From Coriobacteriia bacterium (GTDB lineage: Bacteria > Actinomycetota > Coriobacteriia > WRKU01 > WQUG01), in contig WRBC01000002.1 in NCBI GenBank assembly GCA_009779855.1, positions 167,085 through 231,084 of the forward strand: a stretch of DNA of 64,000 nt, given 5' to 3'. A program made the translations under genes and the position numbers. Under the pieces are notes generated by a model. That model was given only the letters and a program-made list of their open reading frames with translations. It was not told where the DNA came from and did no database searches. Shown in pieces: positions 26,453-34,153 of the stretch (position 1 is its first letter; each line of letters opens with the position of its first letter).

Positions 26453-27148
26453 ATGTACCCCAACAGCTACACTCTAATCCGCAGCAAGCGCAAGACCCTT
26501 GCGATATATGTCCGTGATGGGGAAGTCGAGGTCCGTGCCCCGCAGAGGGCATCACTGGGTCAGATAGAGAGCTTCCTTGCCTCAAAAGAAGCGTGGATTG
26601 TTCGTAAGGTGGCGGAGTCTGCCCAGCGTGTGAAGCAGCGTGACAGCTTTCGCCTTGATTATGATGATGCGGTACTTTACCGTGGTAGGCACTATCCGAT
26701 TACGGCACATGAGGATGAAGGCGAGGGCGAACCTGTCGGCTTTGATGGTGTGCACTTCTTTGTGCCTGCTGGCTTAGATTCGGATGGCATTAAGCAGACC
26801 TGTGTGCAGGCATATCACCCGCTTGCCCATGACTACCTAACAAATAGAACCCTCGATATCGCAAGGCAGATGAATATCATGCCTGCTGCGATAAAGATAA
26901 GTAATGCGAAGCGACAATGGGGTAGCTGCAACTCAAAGGGAGTCCTGCGCTTTTCATGGAGACTAATCATGGCAGGTGATGAAGTCATTGATTATGTGAT
27001 TGTACATGAGCTGGCGCACCTACTTCAGATGAACCACTCCCCGCACTTTTGGTCGATAGTACAGCGGGAGCTACCTGACTACAAGGCGCGTCAGAAAAGA
27101 CTAAGGCAATTACAGGAACAGCTCGCGACACAGAATTGGGATGTGTGA
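26453..27148 (+). CDS. YgjP-type zinc metalloprotease (DUF45/SprT-like)
   Basis: I prefer ATG 26453, where family similarity starts (LIRSKRKTLAIYVRDGEVEVRAP), over TTG 26429. No strong ribosome binding site precedes either. The 231-residue protein has the hallmark WGSCNSKGVLRFSWRLIMA stretch, then VIVHELAHLLQMNHSPHFW, the HExxH-like zinc site with a third His, and a C-terminal helix with YKARQKRLR. Related proteins are cytosolic and of unclear substrate. The gene is monocistronic. Confidence 0.83.
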   Translation: MYPNSYTLIRSKRKTLAIYVRDGEVEVRAPQRASLGQIESFLASKEAWIVRKVAESAQRVKQRDSFRLDYDDAVLYRGRHYPITAHEDEGEGEPVGFDGVHFFVPAGLDSDGIKQTCVQAYHPLAHDYLTNRTLDIARQMNIMPAAIKISNAKRQWGSCNSKGVLRFSWRLIMAGDEVIDYVIVHELAHLLQMNHSPHFWSIVQRELPDYKARQKRLRQLQEQLATQNWDV

Positions 27149-27182
27149 ACACTGCCTAGTTAAGTGCTAGCAAGGCGTTGTT

Positions 27183-27202
27183 TACTGACAAAAGTGTCAG
27201 TA
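27183..27202. repeat. Perfect 8-bp inverted repeat
   Basis: TACTGACA (27183-27190), 4 bases, TGTCAGTA (27195-27202). It lies between the metalloprotease gene and the small RNA promoter at 27235, and could be an operator or a weak terminator. Confidence 0.5.
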
Positions 27203-27234
27203 GTCTTGTGCTTCAATTTGCAGCATGAAAGTAG

Positions 27235-27320
27235 TATACTGAGGTAGTGCTCGCCTTTGGGTTGACGGGTGCAATTAAGAAGGATTGTAGCGATGACCTA
27301 ACGGTCGTCGCTACTTTTTT
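27235..27320 (+). ncRNA. Candidate small RNA with rho-independent terminator
   Basis: TATACT at 27235-27240 is a good -10 (upstream TTCAAT at 17 bases). A transcript from about 27246 would end in a 12-bp stem (GTAGCGATGACC at 27287-27298 with 27303-27314, one mismatch) followed by TTTTTT, giving about 75 bases. No ribosome binding site or conserved reading frame is visible. It may be a relative of the antitoxin-like RNA at 22789, which is similarly short and hairpin-ended, but no toxin frame is opposite. Function unknown. Confidence 0.5.
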
Positions 27321-27481
27321 GTCTTCTCTAAATTCTTTGTATAGACACAATCCGTATAGCAGTTATCATTGATAGCGCTGGTTTAAAGTGATTGGCATTA
27401 CAGGATTCTAAGTAGGGAGTTCTTTCGTGGAGAAGTCTAGGATCTTACAAGCAGTAGGCAGTAAAGCATAGGGCTACCATT
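27321..27481. other. Gap between the small RNA and the zinc-ribbon gene
   Basis: I see no convincing gene or RNA on either strand. CATAGGG near 27470 may serve as the ribosome binding site of the next gene. Confidence 0.4.
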
Positions 27482-27774
27482 GTGAAGATTTACCAAATCC
27501 AAACTGCAGGAAAGTTCGGGGCAGTCATGTCTTGCGCGTTAGTTGTGCGTACTGTAAGTGCCTTATCGCTAATTATCAGAAGGTCGGCAATAGTAATCTT
27601 GTAAAGATGTATAACGATCGCATTATAGATGGCACTGTCGACTTTTCACAGTACCATGGCGCGCTGTTTTGTCCTAGCTGTAACCAGCGCATTGCTACAC
27701 GATATGTTACAAAGTCAGATAAAAAGGAAGCCTACAGATTAACCCCTTCAGCCTTTAATAAAAAGAAGGTGTAA
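27482..27774 (+). pseudogene. Zinc-ribbon-like small protein, apparent frameshift near 27531
   Basis: From GTG 27482 the frame reads KIYQIQTAGKFGAVMSC, then loses sense; the next frame reads LRVSCAYCKCLIANYQKVGN, then GALFCPSCNQRIATRYVT and ends SAFNKKKV. Two CXXC pairs suggest one zinc ribbon. The reading frame from TTG 27532 alone is 80 residues without a ribosome binding site. I recall small conserved proteins in which both parts are continuous, so one base appears to be missing near 27530-27534. It could be a sequencing error or a real mutation. Function is unknown. Confidence 0.5.
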
Positions 27775-27918
27775 AGATCAGCGTCTTTCGGCAGTATCTC
27801 AAGAACTGAGTATTTCCTACTCACAGGATTAATGATGACGATAGAGTAAATCCTGAAAAGTGAATTGCCCAAATCCCCTCTTGAGGGAACTTGCTATATG
27901 AGCCCCAATTGCCCTCCA

Positions 27919-28836
27919 CTATTTCCTGCGCACCGGCATCCAGAGCTCTATATTGCCTTCTTCCAGGTTCCCACTGTGCATCTCAAATTCAGGTCCGATG
28001 ACACTCTCGTAGTCTGAGGTCGGCAGCCACTCACTATAGAAGCGTTTGTATAGCTCATCAATCGCAGCACCTATGTCATGCCAGGACATCATGCCTGTAG
28101 GGAACACTGCCCAGGTCGTCTGGGGAACCTCTATCACGGTATAGCCATCTGTCTTACTATCACCAGTTACAAAGCTACACTGCATATAGCCGTAGGTCGT
28201 GTCGTTAACCTTTCGGTAGTTCATCAAGGCATGTACCGGCCACATTTCGCGTACGAACATCGTGTCGTAATGGGCTGGCTTCTCAGTACCAGCGGCTATC
28301 TTTAGCTGCTCATGCTTGCCGTTGACAAAGCTAGTCTCCCAGATTTGCTCCCAGGCTTTCCCGCCATGCTGGAAATAGTCTTCGCCGGTAGTGGACACAA
28401 GCTCCTCTATGCCAAACACCTTAAAAGGTTCCGTGGTTACGATGCGGTAGTCCATCTCGCTCGCGCCTGTGATGCTTATCTGGAAGGTCATCCGCGGAAA
28501 GGCCTTCAGGTTCATGTTGGTCTTTTTCGCCTCGCTAGGAGTCACCCCATGCACGGCCTGAAACGCCCGCGCGAATGAAGTGGGGGAGTCATATCCATAC
28601 TTCAAAGAGACATCACCAACCTTGATGTCTCCTTCCTGCAAGTCCAGTGCTGCAAGCGTCAGTCTACGGCGACGCACGTATTCAGTGATCGTAATGCCTG
28701 TGACCATTGAGAACATCCGCTGGAAGTTGTAGGTCGAACAGTGAGTAATCTGCGCTAGCTTAGGCAGATCTAGGTCACCTGTGATGTTTTGCTCTACGTA
28801 GTCAATGGCCTGATTCATTCTGTCCAGTTGGTTCAT
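27919..28836 (-). CDS. AraC-family regulator with GyrI-like effector domain
   Basis: 305 residues. The N-terminal hundred are two AraC helix-turn-helices (LPKLAQITHCSTYNFQRMFS and VSLKYGYDSPTSFARAFQAVHGVTPSEAK). After a linker, residues 130-300 form a GyrI-like/SOUL-type ligand domain (YRIVTTEPFKVFGIEE, then TVIEVPQTTWAVFPTG, and ending IELWMPVRRK). Such two-part proteins respond to small hydrophobic compounds and often control efflux or resistance genes. No target operon is adjacent. Confidence 0.87.
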   Translation of the reverse strand: MNQLDRMNQAIDYVEQNITGDLDLPKLAQITHCSTYNFQRMFSMVTGITITEYVRRRRLTLAALDLQEGDIKVGDVSLKYGYDSPTSFARAFQAVHGVTPSEAKKTNMNLKAFPRMTFQISITGASEMDYRIVTTEPFKVFGIEELVSTTGEDYFQHGGKAWEQIWETSFVNGKHEQLKIAAGTEKPAHYDTMFVREMWPVHALMNYRKVNDTTYGYMQCSFVTGDSKTDGYTVIEVPQTTWAVFPTGMMSWHDIGAAIDELYKRFYSEWLPTSDYESVIGPEFEMHSGNLEEGNIELWMPVRRK

Positions 28837-28918
28837 GGATGCTCCTGTCTATGGTCGCACTTGAAGATTTGGAGGTCTGCGCGTGTTAGTCTCTAGATTG
28901 ATTGTATCGCCTAATTCC

Positions 28919-28958
28919 AAAAGCACCAACTTTCGCGGGGATTGAAGCTGGTGCTTTT
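28919..28958 (-). terminator. Terminator after the VOC gene
   Basis: AAAAGCACCA (28919-28928) pairs with TGGTGCTTTT (28949-28958), with further partial pairing inside. On the reverse strand the stem is followed by TTTT within it, and it lies between the end of the VOC gene and the AraC gene. Confidence 0.68.
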
Positions 28959-29026
28959 AAGGGAGCGCTTTAGTGTAAGCCGGCATGCAAGCTGTCATGC
29001 AGGCCGACCACTTCGGTTTTAGTGGA

Positions 29027-29431
29027 CTAGTTTTGGCAGATATTCCACTTCACGCCAAATCGATCAACAAGGACGCCGAAACACTTGCTCCAAGGAACTT
29101 CGCAGATATCCATGAAGACCTGACCGCCCTCTTTTAAAGTGTCGAATGCTTCGAGCATCTCAGGGGCATCAACTGCGTCAAATGTGATGGCAATCATGAT
29201 GTTGCCGTCAAATTTAGCGGTGTCCCCAGTCATGACATCGTTAAGCATGATGGTGTCATGACCAATCTTGAGCTGAGCGTCAAAGACCTGATCTGCTGGC
29301 CCTAGGGACTCCATTCCTGCAGGTGCGTCCTTGTATAGTTCGATGTTTGCTTTTGTGCCAAATGCTTTTTCGTAAAGTGCAATGGCTTCGGTGCAATTTC
29401 CATTAAATGATAGATAGGGACTGATTTTCAT
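29027..29431 (-). CDS. VOC-superfamily (PhnB-like) protein
   Basis: A 134-residue beta-alpha-beta-beta-beta protein that starts KISPYLSFNGNCTEAIALYEKAFG, the PhnB/glyoxalase-like signature. It continues with a DAQLKIGHDTIMLND strand and ends WSKCFGVLVDRFGVKWNI. These proteins are metal-dependent or ligand-binding dimers; despite the PhnB name, demethylase or resistance functions have not been shown for most. Single gene with its own terminator at 28919. Confidence 0.83.
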   Translation of the reverse strand: MKISPYLSFNGNCTEAIALYEKAFGTKANIELYKDAPAGMESLGPADQVFDAQLKIGHDTIMLNDVMTGDTAKFDGNIMIAITFDAVDAPEMLEAFDTLKEGGQVFMDICEVPWSKCFGVLVDRFGVKWNICQN

Positions 29432-29538
29432 GTGTATCTCCTTCTAGAACTTGTTGTTTGCTGGTCACCTGATTGTGAGTCAGCCTGACAGAACGTACTT
29501 CAGTATGCGCGTCAGGAGAGGCGGCCGCGCAACTTTCT

Positions 29539-29784
29539 GTGCCCAGTAAAGTTGTAGAACGAGGCCTATCGTTTGATGTGTTTGCAGAAATGATCGCTGA
29601 GGATGAGTATGTTGCTGCTTTCAAAAATCCAAATCGAGATGACCAGAAGATTGTTTTATGTAGGTACAGGAACTACATCCATGTTGTTCCTTACGTAACC
29701 GATATGAAGGGAAACATTGTATTGAAAACAGTGTATCCTAGCAGAAAATTCCAAAAGCAATACGGAGGCCAAGACAATGAATGA
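29539..29784 (+). CDS. Type II toxin-like protein, N-terminus uncertain
   Basis: About 81 residues from GTG 29539, which lacks a ribosome binding site. The body reads VERGLSFDVFAEMI, a NPNR-x-x-Q segment, HVVPYVTDM and ends LKTVYPSRKFQKQYG. That pattern is seen in small RelE/BrnT-like toxins paired with ribbon-helix-helix antitoxins. Family members usually begin about a dozen residues earlier with an F-x-W-D-x-x-K-N segment, absent here. The upstream in-frame stop is at 29476, so the N-terminus may have been lost. It overlaps the antitoxin gene by 8 bases. Confidence 0.55.
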   Translation: MPSKVVERGLSFDVFAEMIAEDEYVAAFKNPNRDDQKIVLCRYRNYIHVVPYVTDMKGNIVLKTVYPSRKFQKQYGGQDNE

Positions 29785-30079
29785 GGTAAAACTGGACAGC
29801 TTTGAGCAGTCAATAGAAGATGCAGCTGAACAATTTGTGCCACTAGAGGGAGAAGAAAAAGAACGCCTTGAGGCTACGTTAGCAGAAATAAAAAGAAATA
29901 AAAACAAGAGCATCAATATCCGCATATCTCAATACGACTTGGACCGAGTTAAAGAGCGCTCACAACGTGAGGGTGTACCCTATCAAACCTTGATTTCTAG
30001 TATTATTCATCGTTATTTAGAGGGAACTCTTGTTGACGAAGAGGCCGTCCTTCATGCCGCACGATTGCTAAAGGACTAA
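29777..30079 (+). CDS. Ribbon-helix-helix antitoxin
   Basis: A 100-residue protein starting inside the toxin gene. Residues 1-50 are acidic and helical; residues 52-85 (KSINIRISQYDLDRVKERSQ, then GVPYQTLISSIIHRYL) form a BrnA/CopG-like ribbon-helix-helix that should bind operator DNA and the toxin. AGGCCAAGACA just before its ATG is a modest ribosome binding site. With the preceding gene it forms a type II toxin-antitoxin pair, the second in this region. Confidence 0.7.
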   Translation: MNEVKLDSFEQSIEDAAEQFVPLEGEEKERLEATLAEIKRNKNKSINIRISQYDLDRVKERSQREGVPYQTLISSIIHRYLEGTLVDEEAVLHAARLLKD

Positions 30080-30125
30080 CCACGGCATCATGTGCAACTC
30101 ACAGGAAATGTATTCCTTTTCTATC

Positions 30126-30521
30126 CTAGTGTCCAATCACCTTCACGTAGAACTTTCGTTTACGTGGCGGATCGAATTCGCAGAAGTAGATGCCTTGCCA
30201 GGTTCCCAGCAGTAGCTGACTGTTCTCGATAATCACTGTCTCGCTTGCGCCTATTGCAGAGGCCTTCAAGTGTGCAGCGCTATTGCCTTCTGCGTGGACA
30301 AACTCCGCCCGGTCAGGGAAAGCTTCTTGCAGGCCTAGTAGCAGGTCAGGCACCACATCAGGGTCAGTATTCTCGTTGATGGTGATTCCTGCCGTAGTGT
30401 GAGGGCAGTACACTACAGCGATCCCACTACTGACATCACTGCGTGCAACAGCTTCACGAAGTTGTAGAGTGATACAGTAAAAGTCTTCCCGTGGTGCGTC
30501 AAGGTTATATTCAAAAAGCAT
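30126..30521 (-). CDS. YjbQ family protein (UPF0047)
   Basis: 131 residues. YCPHTTAGITINENTDPDV, HAEGNSAAHLKASAIG and LLLGTWQGIYFCEFDPPRKRK are the three conserved blocks of this family, with the His residues that bind a metal ion. Members have been linked to thiamine-phosphate synthase-like activity in E. coli, but the physiological role is not settled. Cytosolic; single gene transcribed leftward. Confidence 0.88.
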   Translation of the reverse strand: MLFEYNLDAPREDFYCITLQLREAVARSDVSSGIAVVYCPHTTAGITINENTDPDVVPDLLLGLQEAFPDRAEFVHAEGNSAAHLKASAIGASETVIIENSQLLLGTWQGIYFCEFDPPRKRKFYVKVIGH

Positions 30522-30735
30522 AGATTATTTCTTTCTTTGTTATGTTTGTTCTGCTGGTCTGGCAATCTAGCGTCCATACTATCGGATTCCGTAGAGGAAG
30601 TATGTCTGACAGCCCTTTTGTTTTAGGCTGGAGGGTAATATTTGTTCCTGCTATTGTATACTGGGCTGCAATTGTATGTACGACTTCGTCGCTGCAGTTA
30701 TATGATTGAGTCGTTCTTAAGAAAAGGGGATTCGC

Positions 30736-30954
30736 ATGTTAGTTATCGGTATTATCTTGATTATTGTGGGCGTGATTGGTCTTGCAATGGGAAGCATGAT
30801 GTTTGGTGACATTGCTCTTGCGGCTATGATTGGCGCTGCTGCAGCTATCTTGAGTGGGATTGGCTTTATCTTAGCCAACAACGCAATTAAGAAGGTCAAG
30901 GGTGCTATTAGCCACGGTGCTAATAATAGTAGTAACCCTAATATGCCACAGTAG
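30736..30954 (+). CDS. Small two-helix membrane protein
   Basis: 72 residues with two hydrophobic segments (about 2-21 and 26-47), a short lysine-containing stretch and an Asn/Ser-rich tail. AAAAGGGGA precedes the ATG by about 8 bases. No family recognised; it could be a stress-response or holin-like membrane protein. Its end nearly touches the convergent ASCH gene. Confidence 0.6.
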   Translation: MLVIGIILIIVGVIGLAMGSMMFGDIALAAMIGAAAAILSGIGFILANNAIKKVKGAISHGANNSSNPNMPQ

Positions 30955-30962
30955 TTCTGGCT

Positions 30963-31427
30963 TTAACCTCTGTACACAACTTCAAAGTTCTCAAAGATTA
31001 CGGGTGTATCCTCTGTGAAGGTGAACCCGTATTCTTCGGCTTCTAGCTGGAAGAAGTGCCTGTGGCCATCTTGCCAGGTCTTTAGAACTTCATCTTCGCC
31101 TTCGAGCTTTGCCATATCCCAGGTGACTTCGTTGAAGGGTAGTTCGGTTACTTTCGTGACTTGGATTACGCAGTGGGGAACGCCAGAGAAATCAGTGACG
31201 ATGCTGTAGTCGCCTACGCGTGGCATTTGCTGTTCTTCAGCCTCATAGGAAAGCTTACATCCACAGGTGGCTGTCTTTGTGCCCTCGATAACAAGTCCTA
31301 GCAGTATGTCCGCCCATTCTTCATTGGCAAAATAGAAGCTCTCATAATATGGGGTAGAACTATCGAGCTCTTTAGCCTTCAGAAACCCTTGCCAAAACTC
31401 TTTTATGCGCGCATTTTCTTTGCTCAC
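30963..31427 (-). CDS. ASCH-domain protein
   Basis: 154 residues. The ASCH core is present: an EGTKTATC segment, then GDYSIVTDFSGVPHCVIQVT and WDMAKLEGEDEVLKTWQDGH. ASCH is a PUA-like fold thought to bind RNA or modified nucleotides; some homologues have amidohydrolase activity on N4-acetylcytidine. A helical N-terminus (about 1-40) precedes it. Reaction not determined from the sequence. Confidence 0.85.
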   Translation of the reverse strand: MSKENARIKEFWQGFLKAKELDSSTPYYESFYFANEEWADILLGLVIEGTKTATCGCKLSYEAEEQQMPRVGDYSIVTDFSGVPHCVIQVTKVTELPFNEVTWDMAKLEGEDEVLKTWQDGHRHFFQLEAEEYGFTFTEDTPVIFENFEVVYRG

Positions 31428-31493
31428 AGGTTTGCCCTTTCTTTTAGTTGATTCGTGCGAAATAACGAATTCACACTTAGTATATCTTTAAGA

Positions 31494-32315
31494 TTACCTA
31501 GCAGCAGCCTTGAATGCTGCTGTCATGTATTCACTTAAGCCCGCTCCTGCTTCGTCGATGTTTTTCTTGAAGCGAGGATCTGCTTCCCACATTGCACCAA
31601 AATTGGCATGCATTTCTGGTGGACATTCATAGAACCAGCGACTAATCAGCTGACGATGCTCTTCAGCTAATGCACGAGCTTCTGCGCTATCGACCGAGAT
31701 TCCTGCCTGCATTAACGCAACAAATCGATCGTTGATATCAGCAGCTTCAGTTTTGTAACGGTTCCAGTCCTGAGCTGTATATCCTTTGATACGGCGTTGA
31801 CTTTCTTGCCATGCGTCGGTATTTCCCCAACGCTCTTTCGCTTCATCGTGGTGAGGATCATTAGTAAATCCATTTAGTTCATCGTGGGTGCTCATAGGAG
31901 CTCCTTCCTGTTCATGTAGCAACATTTCCTCAATATGACGAATCAGGCCATCTAGCTTCTTGCGCTCACCTTGCAAGTTCTGTAGGTGAGCTACCAACCT
32001 ATCCGCACGTCCGTGTTTTTCGGTAGGTTTGCTAGCAGGGGCAGAGGTAGAAGCAGGAATGGAGACAGGAGTGGAAGTAGAAGAGTCTGACCCATCCAGC
32101 ACCTGCGTAATTTGATTAAGTGGCATATCTATTGCACGGTAAGCAAGTATCTCCGCAAATCTGCGTCCATCCTTGCTGCTGTATAGCCTGTACCCAGCAT
32201 TACTGCGATTACTGGGACGCAACAACCCAATGCGATCATAGTGACGTAGGGTCTTAGTGGTTATACCACCCAGTTTTGCTAGCTGGCCGATTGTGTATAT
32301 CTGTTGCTCGTCCAT
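31494..32315 (-). CDS. MerR-family regulator with TipAS antibiotic-sensing domain
   Basis: 273 residues. The N-terminal MerR winged helix reads IGQLAKLGGITTKTLRHYDRIG then GYRLYSSKDGRRFAEI. A coiled-coil and serine/threonine-rich linker (with STSTPVSIPASTSAPASK-like repeats) leads to the TipAS domain (about 145-273), including SQRRIKGYTAQDWNRYKTE and WFYECPPEMH. In Streptomyces, TipAL captures thiopeptide antibiotics and activates its own promoter. The promoter at 32322-32352 has exactly this geometry, so autoregulation by a drug-like ligand is probable. Confidence 0.87.
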   Translation of the reverse strand: MDEQQIYTIGQLAKLGGITTKTLRHYDRIGLLRPSNRSNAGYRLYSSKDGRRFAEILAYRAIDMPLNQITQVLDGSDSSTSTPVSIPASTSAPASKPTEKHGRADRLVAHLQNLQGERKKLDGLIRHIEEMLLHEQEGAPMSTHDELNGFTNDPHHDEAKERWGNTDAWQESQRRIKGYTAQDWNRYKTEAADINDRFVALMQAGISVDSAEARALAEEHRQLISRWFYECPPEMHANFGAMWEADPRFKKNIDEAGAGLSEYMTAAFKAAAR

Positions 32316-32321
32316 GCATCT

Positions 32322-32352
32322 AGCATAAACCTTGCCCTAAGGGTAATGTCAA
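32322..32352 (-). promoter_or_regulatory. MerR-type promoter with 19-bp spacer palindrome
   Basis: On the reverse strand: TTGACA (32352-32347), 19 bases, TATGCT (32327-32322). The spacer contains TTACCCT and its near-inverted partner AGGGCAA (32332-32346 on the plus strand). An overlong 19-bp spacer with a central dyad is the hallmark of MerR-activated promoters, and it directly precedes the TipA-like gene. Confidence 0.82.
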
Positions 32353-32443
32353 ACACCTTCTTGAGTGCATTTCAACTTAAGTGCCGAAACAATAAGTTGA
32401 GGCGAGAAATATTGACACTCTGTGTCTAATGCTTCACGCTGAA

Positions 32444-32479
32444 AGTGACAAGAAGTGACACAAAGTGACAAAGGGTGAC
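32444..32479. repeat. Four direct repeats phased at exactly 10 bp
   Basis: AGTGAC occurs at 32444, 32454 and 32464, with GGTGAC at 32474, so the units lie on one face of the helix. A fifth GTGACC follows out of phase. They lie between the TipA-like gene and the membrane protein gene and could be an iterated protein-binding site. Confidence 0.6.
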
Positions 32480-32593
32480 ACGTGACCATGAAGTGTACGA
32501 CTAGAGATTGCCTGCTCTTTGCAATGTGCGGGTTACCGTGTGCTTTGTCCTAGGAAAATAATTTGATCTATTGGAGACGGGAATCTTTAAGTT

Positions 32594-33283
32594 TTGGGAA
32601 AACTCCGTAGGATAGTCAGGGCTTACTGGTTCAATATGGTTGACGTACTCTCTCGTGTTCCTAGTGAGATCTCGCATGCCAAAAGGCCTGTAAGTTTATA
32701 CATATCTGGGATGCTGTTATTGGGGCTATCTGCGATACCTGAACTTTATTTTATTCCAGGTGTGATAGGCTCAGTTTTACTTGTGGCCAGCTTCTATTAT
32801 TGGATGCGTCCTATTTCTGTATGGACAGCTTTGGCTTGGCTGATTGCAGTTAGAGTAATTGTGGGTATCCTTGGGATAACAAATGCTCTTCTTGGGTCAG
32901 TGCTTGTCAATACTTTTTGGATTATTCCATTTACTTTCCCCTTTGCTGAGTCACTCGCTTCACTGATTACCGTGCCAATTTATATTCTGATATTAGCCTA
33001 TGCCGCATATCTCGCTGCCTATGTGCTTACGACAAAAACCCTTATTTTTCGTTGGAATAGCTCGGTCTATGAGGTGGTTTTGACTGTTGCAATCCTTGTT
33101 TGGGCAGTAAGTACTTTTATGGTTGAGTATAGCTTAGACCTTCTTCGGCCAGTTCTTGCTCCATCCGTGATTCTTGCAGCCTGGGCAGTTGCAGGGGCAA
33201 TACTTCAAACACTAATGCTCTTAAGCGCCCTTGCCGCATTCCGTCGGGACGCTTCTATTCAAGAAACAGTCAGTGACGTGTAG
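32594..33283 (+). CDS. Multi-pass membrane protein, unknown
   Basis: 229 residues from TTG 32594 (GGAGACGGGAA some 15 bases upstream); ATG 32636 is an alternative that shortens it by 14 residues. Six or so hydrophobic segments span residues 35 to 215, with a basic N-terminus and a short hydrophilic tail. No conserved motif identifies a transporter family. Near the phased repeats at 32444, so it may be regulated through them. Confidence 0.6.
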   Translation: MGKLRRIVRAYWFNMVDVLSRVPSEISHAKRPVSLYISGMLLLGLSAIPELYFIPGVIGSVLLVASFYYWMRPISVWTALAWLIAVRVIVGILGITNALLGSVLVNTFWIIPFTFPFAESLASLITVPIYILILAYAAYLAAYVLTTKTLIFRWNSSVYEVVLTVAILVWAVSTFMVEYSLDLLRPVLAPSVILAAWAVAGAILQTLMLLSALAAFRRDASIQETVSDV

Positions 33284-33291
33284 CATGTGCA

Positions 33292-33519
33292 TTTCACTTA
33301 GGTCGTGCATGAAGTATGGGCAACCTTGCTCAGTCCACTGGACTGTCTCGTGAGGCTCTACATAAAACTTTATCTGAGAAGGGCAATCCCATATTGAGCA
33401 CGCTGATAAGATTCTTGATTCCATCTCACGGAGAACTATTCATTAAGTTCAATAAGGCCATAATCGCAAAGGACAGAGGTTACCTTTCCAGCAAACATAT
33501 CACTGTCGTACCACTCTAA
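33292..33519 (+). pseudogene. HigA/addiction-module antidote remnant
   Basis: The frame reads HLGRA, then a TGA at 33310-33312, then MGNLAQSTGLSREALHKTL and SEKGNPILSTLIRFL before losing similarity. MGxLAxxTGLxREALxKxLSxxGNPxxxTLxxxL is the helix-turn-helix of the addiction-module antidotes paired with RelE/ParE-like toxins. A CGA to TGA change plausibly explains the stop. No toxin gene is adjacent. It is a decayed relic. Confidence 0.6.
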
Positions 33520-33756
33520 AGAATGAACGTAAGATTTAAGCTCTGGGCACAACTTATCACTTACTGTATCGAACGCTTTTGCCCATCCAACAGAACACTC
33601 AATGCTATCCCATGCAAGGCTGTTGAAGGTAGATAAATCTTGGGTAGAAAATGTGGCTTCAAGTTGACGGTAGAATTCTTTGCAAAAGTCTTTAGTGATT
33701 AGCTCTTCAATCTCTTTAGGCATTTCGTACTCAAACCCTCTTTCACTCACTGGCAT
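33436..33756 (-). CDS. Hypothetical 106-residue protein
   Basis: Reverse-strand ATG with GAGAGG about 8 bases upstream. Hydrophilic, with several Trp and Cys residues (CKEFYRQLEATFSTQDL, SIECSVGWAKAFDTV). No signal peptide or membrane segment. I do not recognise it. It overlaps the antidote remnant on the other strand. Confidence 0.55.
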   Translation of the reverse strand: MPVSERGFEYEMPKEIEELITKDFCKEFYRQLEATFSTQDLSTFNSLAWDSIECSVGWAKAFDTVSDKLCPELKSYVHSLEWYDSDMFAGKVTSVLCDYGLIELNE

Positions 33757-33849
33757 AATGGCATCCTCTCTATACGATAAAGACTAAGTTGCCCTAATAG
33801 TAGCATCACATTTTTACTAAAGTGTGCTAAATCTTAATAATCGCTGTTC

Positions 33850-34107
33850 ATGCAGCAATTTCACTGCATGCTCTCTGCTAGGATAAATGCTAATGCAGTT
33901 GCAGTAATATTTGAAGGTAGAAGAATAAGCTTTATTCCTCGCAGTGACAACCGAGAAATTAGTAAGTTTCTCTACTTTGGACATGAAGGCACATTTGAGA
34001 CCTTTGTTAATCGGACCTCACCTGAAGTCGAACCAGAAAGTCAGATTGGGATTGCTGTCAGAATAAAAGATGCACGGAGGGAAGACTCTTGTCTGGCGAG
34101 TAAGTAA
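33850..34107 (+). CDS. HIRAN-domain protein, apparently N-truncated
   Basis: 85 residues. ANAVAVIFEGRRISFIPRSD, then NREISKFLYFG and GIAVRIKDAR is the HIRAN pattern (NAVAV...G-x-(R/K)-(I/L)-G-(F/Y)-I-P-R). HIRAN recognises single-stranded DNA 3' ends in helicases and in stand-alone bacterial proteins. The usual preceding strand with NPYD is missing and no ribosome binding site precedes the ATG, so it may be a fragment. Confidence 0.5.
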   Translation: MQQFHCMLSARINANAVAVIFEGRRISFIPRSDNREISKFLYFGHEGTFETFVNRTSPEVEPESQIGIAVRIKDARREDSCLASK

Positions 34108-34153
34108 CGCATAACCGTATAGCATCAGGCTTGCATCATGAAGGGAAGCATGA

